Source: Macropodus opercularis
Lineage: Eukaryota; Chordata; Actinopteri; Anabantiformes; Osphronemidae
Length of the DNA stretch: 64,000 nt
Direction: 5' to 3'
Assembly: GCA_030770545.1 (NCBI GenBank)
Contig: CM061098.1
Span: 18,818,501 to 18,882,500, forward strand
A model generated the notes under the pieces. The model was not told the origin of the DNA, made no database searches, and was given only the letters and a program-made list of their open reading frames with translations. The first letter of the stretch is position 1. Every line of letters starts with the position of its first letter. The translations under genes were made by a program, and so were the position numbers. Positions 57,771 through 64,000 of the stretch are shown here, one piece after another.

Positions 57771-60364
57771 ACAAAGTCCAAAAAGGCCAGAGAACAGGGA
57801 CAATGCTGCAGCAGCTCCCTGCTCTGTCACACAGCGACTGCAGTACAGACGGCTCTGACCTTTGGCTTCCTGCTTCTTTACTTCAGATGGGCAACATCAG
57901 AAAACGGGGCCTGTTCCAAAGTGACGGGCTGAGAGTTGTGTCACGTGTCTTTCCAACACGAGCAGGCTGCAGTGGCATCGCTTTATCGGACCGGCTGCCA
58001 CCTAGAAACGCCCTTGATAAGGTCCCTCTGTGAACGCGCGGCAGCTGCTGACGTGTTTCGGTAGCTGTGAAGCTCTTCTTTCTTAGGAAAGCCGTCAGCT
58101 TCGCGGGCTGTAATCTGCAGCCGAGGTCTAAATATGGATATGCTTACTTGGGCAGTCGCACGCAGACTTCTCCTCATTATTTAGCCAGATTGTAAAGAGG
58201 TGAACCGCACATTAGTGACGGTCATTTCACAAAGCCTTCTAATTCGTCACAGAAATCACCCTTCACACAAGATTAATTTCCCTCTGAAGACCCGCTTCAT
58301 GAAAGGTTATAAATTGACTTTAATATTAACTAGCCTCTTGCCTTAAGGATACGAAGCTCATTTGGGTTGGAACCCTTTTTCATTTCCCCGTCCTCTCTGT
58401 GCTGTAATCCCTCTCTCTCTCATTTTCTCTCTGCTTTGTCTCTTGCCCACACTCCTCTCTCCAGACATGCGACGCAGCTACGCAGACGTTCATGTAATAG
58501 AATGTGATAACAAATCCAAATTATCCTGCAGAAAACGGGCTTTCATTTGTCTAACAGTAGCTGAGCCCGAGCTCCTAAATTGGCTTTGTTAAAGACTTTT
58601 TTGTCAAGTGTGTATGTATGTGGGAAAAAAATGATCGTTATGAACTGCATGCATAGCTTTTCTCTCCTAGCAGCTTCATACCGTTGTGTCCCCTCTGTCA
58701 GCCATTGTTGCCTCAAACAAAGACAAAGCAGGGCACATAAGAATAAGATTTCTGTTCTCCTCCGTGACTGTCAGGACTTAAAACATATTTCTCAGTCTGT
58801 CTGTTTCCAGCGTACGTGGGGTGAAAGTCTATCACTGCTTCTCTGGGCTTTTAAATAGCTTCTGCTTGGCGTAAATACAGAGCTTTGTTATCATTTTGAA
58901 GCCTTTTTATGTGTCTCCCTTGACAGAGCACATCAGCCGACTGGAAGTCCAAACCCATCCCCCGTGTGTGAATAATGATTAGAGAAAATAAACTTACAAC
59001 GCGTTTCATCACTTCTCATGCTCTCTCTGACTTGGCTGAGGTCCCGTAATCAAAGTAAGTGGATTGTACCTGGAATCTCTCTGGAGCGGAGAAATAAAAC
59101 AAGCAGCTGCAATGCAAGCGCTGAGGAAGCAGCAGACAGTGGAGTGAAGCTAAACGCTGGTCGCAGCCAGAGCTGAAGCAGTTTAGGAAGAAGCACAGCA
59201 GGCTGATGGACAGAGTCACTGACCCCCACTGGCCACGCTCAGCACAGCAACGGGGTTTAGACCTATGAGCTCAGTCCCCCCTCACATGCAGCAAACCTCT
59301 GCCGTTCTGGAGTCAGCTTAGTTCAGGCAGAGGAGAACAGATACGTTACAAGCAACATCTAGACTCAGGTCCCGCTGAGCTGTTCTCTGCTTGTTCTCTA
59401 GGCCCAGATGTGGACCCGGCACCGTGAAGCCTGTTTGCACAGGAGGCTGCTTCCTGCTCCTTCCTGCTCCTTCCATGGCTTTAAGCCAGGAGGAGCAGTG
59501 GGCTTCATACGTGAACTTTCAGCGTGTTCCCTGGGAGGGAATGTGAGACACTAGGAGAGAATATTAAAAGGAAGACGTGACAAATTTCACCACTTTGGTT
59601 TCATCTCCTCATTTTAATTGTAAATCAACATGCCTGATTTTTTAATCATTAATTGAAGAGGAAATTGCCTTTTCATTTGAGAGAGAAGGGAGGAGTAAAT
59701 GTAGAATTTTAAAGTTACAAATAGAGAAATGCCGCGGGTTATAGGATCATTTATTGCATAGATGGCTATGAATTAATATTATGGCAGAACAAGCTCAGCT
59801 CTAGTGGGAGCCCCCACGAAATCCCTTCAGCAGTGTGAGCCTCAGCAGGGAGCACAGTCGAGGCCCGAGGGCATCGAGGAACAGAAGCGAGCAGACATGT
59901 ATTCCTCAGATACATGACACACGGTGATTTGATGAAATATGAATCCTGCCAAGTTTCACAGTTGCTACTGAAAAGTCAGCGGATTCTGACTGAGTGCACT
60001 GAGGCTGTGCTCTGTTTAATTTGCCAGTTAAAGACGACACCGGCGACATCTAGAAAAAAACGAAGAAGCCAAAACTGGGGCCGTAAGTTGATGAATAATA
60101 CTCCAATAAAATCGCCAAAACTATTTGAAACTGAAGGCTGAAATACTTGAAACAGACAAACACAATCTGTGGGAATTGGGAGAATTACGTGTTGGAAACA
60201 GTTCATGGCTGTTTAGGTGAAATCAAAGAGGAGCCTTTTAAAGCCGGCATCACTGCAATAGCTGCTTGAAGGCCATCGGTTCTCCAGCATAGCAAACCTT
60301 TTTCACTCAGATTTAAATTTCCGGTTGTATTTTTTGAGCAGCATTGCTTTTCAAATTAACAGAA
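57771..60364. other. unrecognised non-coding stretch
   Basis: No gene or repeat family is recognised. Several AT-rich segments with TTAATAT/ATTAAC motifs lie at 58250-58340. Confidence 0.5.
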
Positions 60365-60600
60365 CATATGGCGGCAGTGGCTCAGAGGTAGAGCTGTTGG
60401 CCACCAATCGCAGGACGGATGGTTCAATTCATGGCCTCCCCAGTCATGTGCCGAAGTGTCCTAGGGCAAGACCGAACCCCAAGCTGCCCCCGTCAGCCCA
60501 AGCTGCACAGCAGCTCTGCCGCCGTGTGTGAATGAGACGCAGTGTCTTTGAGGACCGATAGGTAGAAAACCTTAACAAGAGCAGAACATTTACCATATGG
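60365..60600 (+). mobile_element. tRNA-derived SINE
   Basis: The head holds an A box TGGCTCAGAGG (60378-60388) and a B box GGTTCAATTCA (60421-60431), spaced as in a tRNA gene. A SINE body with GTGTCCTAGGGCAAGACCGA and GCAGCTCTGCCGCC follows, which I recognise from common teleost tRNA-SINEs. CATATGG occurs at both edges (60365-60371 and 60594-60600) and is a candidate target duplication. It would be transcribed by RNA polymerase III and mobilised by a LINE partner. Confidence 0.8.
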
Positions 60601-63573
60601 CTCCATGAACTCTCATAATGTTGATAAAGTGGAGTCTTCCCCTTTGGAATCCTCCGCTTTAGACGAGTCCTCCTGTTGTTCTCTGTCCTCTGGGTTCACC
60701 AGGTTCACCTGGTCGTTCCCTCTGGCAGGTCTACTACGAGCTGCTGCTGATTGACCTCTGACCTCAGGACGTCTTCAGTCTGTCTGCCTCTCTGACATAA
60801 CTGCAAACATACTGTCTTTGCCTCCTGCTCTCTACTCCTGTCTCGGTGCTGCAGCCCAGCCCAGAAATGAAGCCTTTAGAGACACGGACTCAACTCAGCT
60901 GACGTAGCGTCGTCTTAAGTATTAATGGTTTTGGCTGAATGGTGATGAAATGAAGATGGACACCGTCTCCCATAGAATCAGATGGTTCAGCAGGAGAAAC
61001 GTCAAGAAACGATCCCGTCGCCAGTCAAATACAGCTTGATGGTTATACAATACAACGTCTGACGTGAAGATGACTGACAGCAACGACGTGCGTGTATGTA
61101 ATGCAGTGGCTGAGCTACGCTGAGCTACGCGTGAGAGGCTCGTGTAGCATGTGTGGCCTCTTTCCTTTTCCTTGGATGGGCTTCTGCTCCTGATCTCTCT
61201 GATCCTGGCTTGTAGCCACAGAACGCAGGAGAACCGGTGAGTGGAGGATGCTGCTAATGTCACTGCTCCCCCCTGCTGAGCTGAACTGGATGTGTCCTGT
61301 CTGTACAGTGCTTATGAAATATGCAGTGTGTTCTCCATAGGGATAGAAACGGACGCTGATTATGTGACAGTAGATTCTTATCAGTTCTACGTGATGTGGT
61401 TCTTCTGTCTAAATTAGCACTGTGGTACAATCAGGACGTGACGTTTAAAGTTCTCCGTGTCTGTGGAGTCTCCTGTAATGACGGAGGATTTCGGCCAGAG
61501 AGCCTGGTGACTAGAGAGCTGACATTTATCAAATATTTGCAGATGCTTCAACTAGTGAAGCCACAAGCTGAACTTAATTGATTTCGCCGTCTGCTCTCCT
61601 GAATGAGTAATCCCTGCCACCCTGCGGAGCGTGTTCAGTCTGGGTGGTCAGGTTTCCTCCTCATGCCAACAGCTTTGCAATTTTGAGGACTCCAGGAAGA
61701 ATTTATTGCTGAGACCCAGGGACTAGAAACTGAAGTCGACAGGACGAGCTCCTGCAGATAATGTATCATATTATATAACTAATTATATAACATGCCAGGA
61801 ACGTCACCGGGAAGCTGGCGTCTGCTCAGTGTCGGGTCAGGCTGAACACACCTGAAACACACTGTACAAATGCTGCGGTAAAACTTCTGGGTGTGTGATT
61901 TATTTAAACCCACATGAGCCCAGTGTGTCAGAGGTTTAATCAGCAGCATGTTGGAGTAATTAGAAGCAATCAACTCTGCTAGAGTCAATCACTCACGGCT
62001 GGGAAGACAGCGAACATGGAGGAGAGAGCAACAAATGGAGCGTTTGGCTCAGCAGAACGTTCAAATGATATCAGACATTACGAATGGGGACAGTGAAGAG
62101 GCCTCGGGCTGTTGACATTGTGCTTGTCCTTCAGTGTGATGCTAATGAAATTATTGCTACAATATGCAAATCGAGCAGCGAAGCTGCTAATCAGCTCCTC
62201 CCACCACATTCTGCTGGGCTGTAGCCGAGGCGCTCAGCCCCAGGGTCACAGAGGTCACTCCGGAGGACAACCCATCTGGGTTTATTAACTGGCCACGAGG
62301 CTGGAGTCAGACGACAGAAAAGGAGAGCGGAACACAAACGTTCAATTACTGCTCACGTCTTTGAATGTGAACTTAAATTAAGAAACACAAGTACAGACTA
62401 AACTACTGTAACTAACTAATGAAAGACCAAAGTCAAAAACACAAGTGAGTCTAATTAGGATGAGATAAGTGACATCATTAAACTGTAGCTGGTGAGTGAA
62501 TAAGCAGTGCACACTGTGGTGTGTTTAAAGACTGTCTGCCTGACGTCCTGGTGCGGCTGTGTTCCATTTAGCAGCTCTGGGTTTGACAGAGCTTGCTGTG
62601 GTGTTGGGATGCTTTTCCTGCTCGTCTTCACTCTACACGTTAATTGACATCACTGCATCTTGAAGCGACGCCACAGCAGAGGTGCCAGGCTTCAGCTGGT
62701 CGGTTTGTCCTGCTTCGCTGTGGGTCATTCATTTAATGAGCTGTCGCGCTTGTGTATATATATATACTTATGTATATTACACATGCAAAAGTCATCCCGT
62801 CTTGCTTTTGCTACCTTTAAATGTCAAAGCTTTCTTTTCTTGTAAGCTTGTGTCAAAGCTTTGGTTTTTGTGCTAACATTTTTATTAGGTCAGATGATGG
62901 TAACTAGGAAAGAATTTAACATATTTAGCTAAAATCATTTTGTCAAACGGCTACTGTGAGAATTCCCCCTAACATCAGTTCAGTAAGTTAAAACTATTGA
63001 ATCTTGCAGTTGTGGTAGTAAATACAAACAGTACAATACAAACGGACAAATCATAGAATAATGTGAAGTTGTCATCACAGTGGCAACAGGTGGAAGAATC
63101 ACTATGTGCCTCACACTTCACAGAAGCTGCTCTGGACTCACTCTCCAACACACCAGGTACCGCTCGGACTCCTTGACACCAACTTTGTGACAAATCAGGA
63201 TTAGATGAAGCAGAGCTGTCGAATAACAATAACATGTTCATTTCAGTTAGTTAATCACTACAACAGAAAAGGAAACTCAGTGTGTGAACAAAAGGAAACT
63301 ACGAGTCTGTGCTCAATGCTGGAAAAAGTCGAATGAATACGATTGTCCTATATTTCACAGCCTTGTAACAGCCTAATTGGTGCTGTCCGTTGGTTGGCTC
63401 TCTCACTCGCCTCCTTGGTTTGTGAGGACGAATACTGTGTGTTCCTTCCATCTCGGTCTAGTTTGGGGGTCAGCTGCCTTGTTGGCTCCTGAGTTTATCA
63501 GCACAGAACAACTCAGGGTTTCTAAACACAGTTGTACCCACAACCCTCAATGTGATGCAAAGAAGAAGACACA
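60601..63573. other. unrecognised non-coding stretch
   Basis: No gene or repeat family is recognised. Confidence 0.5.
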
Positions 63574-64000
63574 CAGTTGCAAGAAAGAGTGTGTGAACCT
63601 CTGAGGTTACACGAATCTCTGCATAAATTGGTCATAAATGTTCTGATCTTCATCTAAGTTACAACAATAGAAAAACACAGTCTGCTGAAACTAATGCTGC
63701 ACAAACATGATATGTTTTCATGTTTTTATTGAACATAACATGTGAACATTCTCAGAGCAGGTGGTAAAGTATGTGAAGCTTTGGCCTTAATAACTGGTCG
63801 ACCCTCCTTTAGCAACAACCTCAACCAAACGTTTCCTGTAGCTGCAGATCAGACCTGCTCAACGGTCTGGAGGAATTTGGACGTTTCCTCTTTACTAAAC
63901 TGTTTCAGGGCATCAATGTTCTTGGACGTCTGGTGAATCTCTCTCTTGAGGTGATGCCACAGCATCTCAGTCGGGTTGAGGTCCAGACTCTGATTTATAC
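63574..64000 (-). mobile_element. Tc1/mariner-like transposon, one end (runs off the window)
   Basis: The terminal sequence CAGTTGCAAGAAAGAGTGTG starts at about 63574 and matches the inverted-repeat tip I associate with a widespread teleost Tc1-like family. The transposase 3' end lies on the minus strand from 63849 to the window edge. The rest of the element is beyond 64000. Confidence 0.7.
63849..64000 (-). CDS. Tc1/mariner-like transposase, C-terminal end (partial)
   Basis: A minus-strand frame open from the window edge to a stop at 63849-63851, about 49 codons. It contains LDLNPTEMLWHHLKREIHQT, the conserved block around the last catalytic acidic residue of Tc1/mariner DDE/D transposases, followed by KFLQTVEQV at the C-terminus. 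No stop or frameshift is seen in this part, so the copy may be less decayed than the other DNA transposons here. The N-terminal DNA-binding and catalytic regions lie outside the window. Confidence 0.75.
   Translation of the reverse strand, partial: INQSLDLNPTEMLWHHLKREIHQTSKNIDALKQFSKEETSKFLQTVEQV

Noticed and set aside
60378..60431. Functional tRNA gene
   Set aside because: A and B boxes are present, but the sequence does not fold as a full tRNA and continues into a SINE body with flanking short repeats.

Overview
The window looks like a piece of a ray-finned fish genome, probably a percomorph teleost. The basis is the repeat content: a Gmr1-type and a Tf1/sushi-type Ty3/gypsy retrotransposon, TTAA-flanked piggyBac-like foldback elements, a minus-strand LINE with a CR1/L2/Rex1-like reverse transcriptase, a tRNA-derived SINE, pogo/Tigger, Tc1/mariner and hAT relics, and long CA microsatellites. 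I find no convincing complete host protein-coding gene. The sequence reads as intergenic or intronic DNA in which nearly all recognisable coding material belongs to mobile elements.

Layout. 1-4.0 kb is a pile-up of old elements: a minus-strand gypsy integrase relic, a hAT transposase tail, a partial TTAA element, a pogo/Tigger-like relic with terminal repeats and a TA duplication, and a 5'-truncated minus-strand LINE. 4-35 kb is mostly unrecognised non-coding sequence. It carries a (CA)26 tract, a second TTAA element, a foldback hairpin, a 510-bp polypyrimidine tract (27.07-27.58 kb) and a 21-copy, 29-bp minisatellite (30.49-31.10 kb). 35.1-36.3 kb is a nearly whole but decayed TA-flanked DNA transposon. 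40.3-40.8 kb is an element with terminal inverted repeats of about 60 bp, followed by a LINE fragment.

The core is two almost complete, same-strand LTR retrotransposons only 800 bp apart, each with a 5-bp target duplication and nearly identical LTRs. Element 1 (41921-47678, duplication TGATT) has the order gag-protease-integrase-reverse transcriptase-RNase H. Integrase lies before reverse transcriptase, as in the Gmr1 group, and its capsid region resembles the SCAN domain of vertebrate zinc-finger proteins. It has a tRNA-Leu-type primer-binding site. Element 2 (48478-54053, duplication GACAG) is a Tf1/sushi-type chromovirus with gag, then protease-RT-RNase H-integrase-chromodomain. It shows a complete -1 frameshift signal (GTTAAAC, 6-nt spacer, perfect 10-bp stem). 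It has no tRNA primer site; instead a 10-nt sequence just after the LTR is complementary to the predicted 5' end of its own transcript, which fits self-priming. Both are damaged by single-base frame breaks, and element 2 also has a D-S-E in place of D-S/T-G at the protease active site.

54-64 kb is again mostly unrecognised, with a 52-bp tandem repeat, a third and best-preserved TTAA element (57503-57770), a tRNA-derived SINE (60365-60600), and the 3' end of a Tc1/mariner-like transposase running off the window end.
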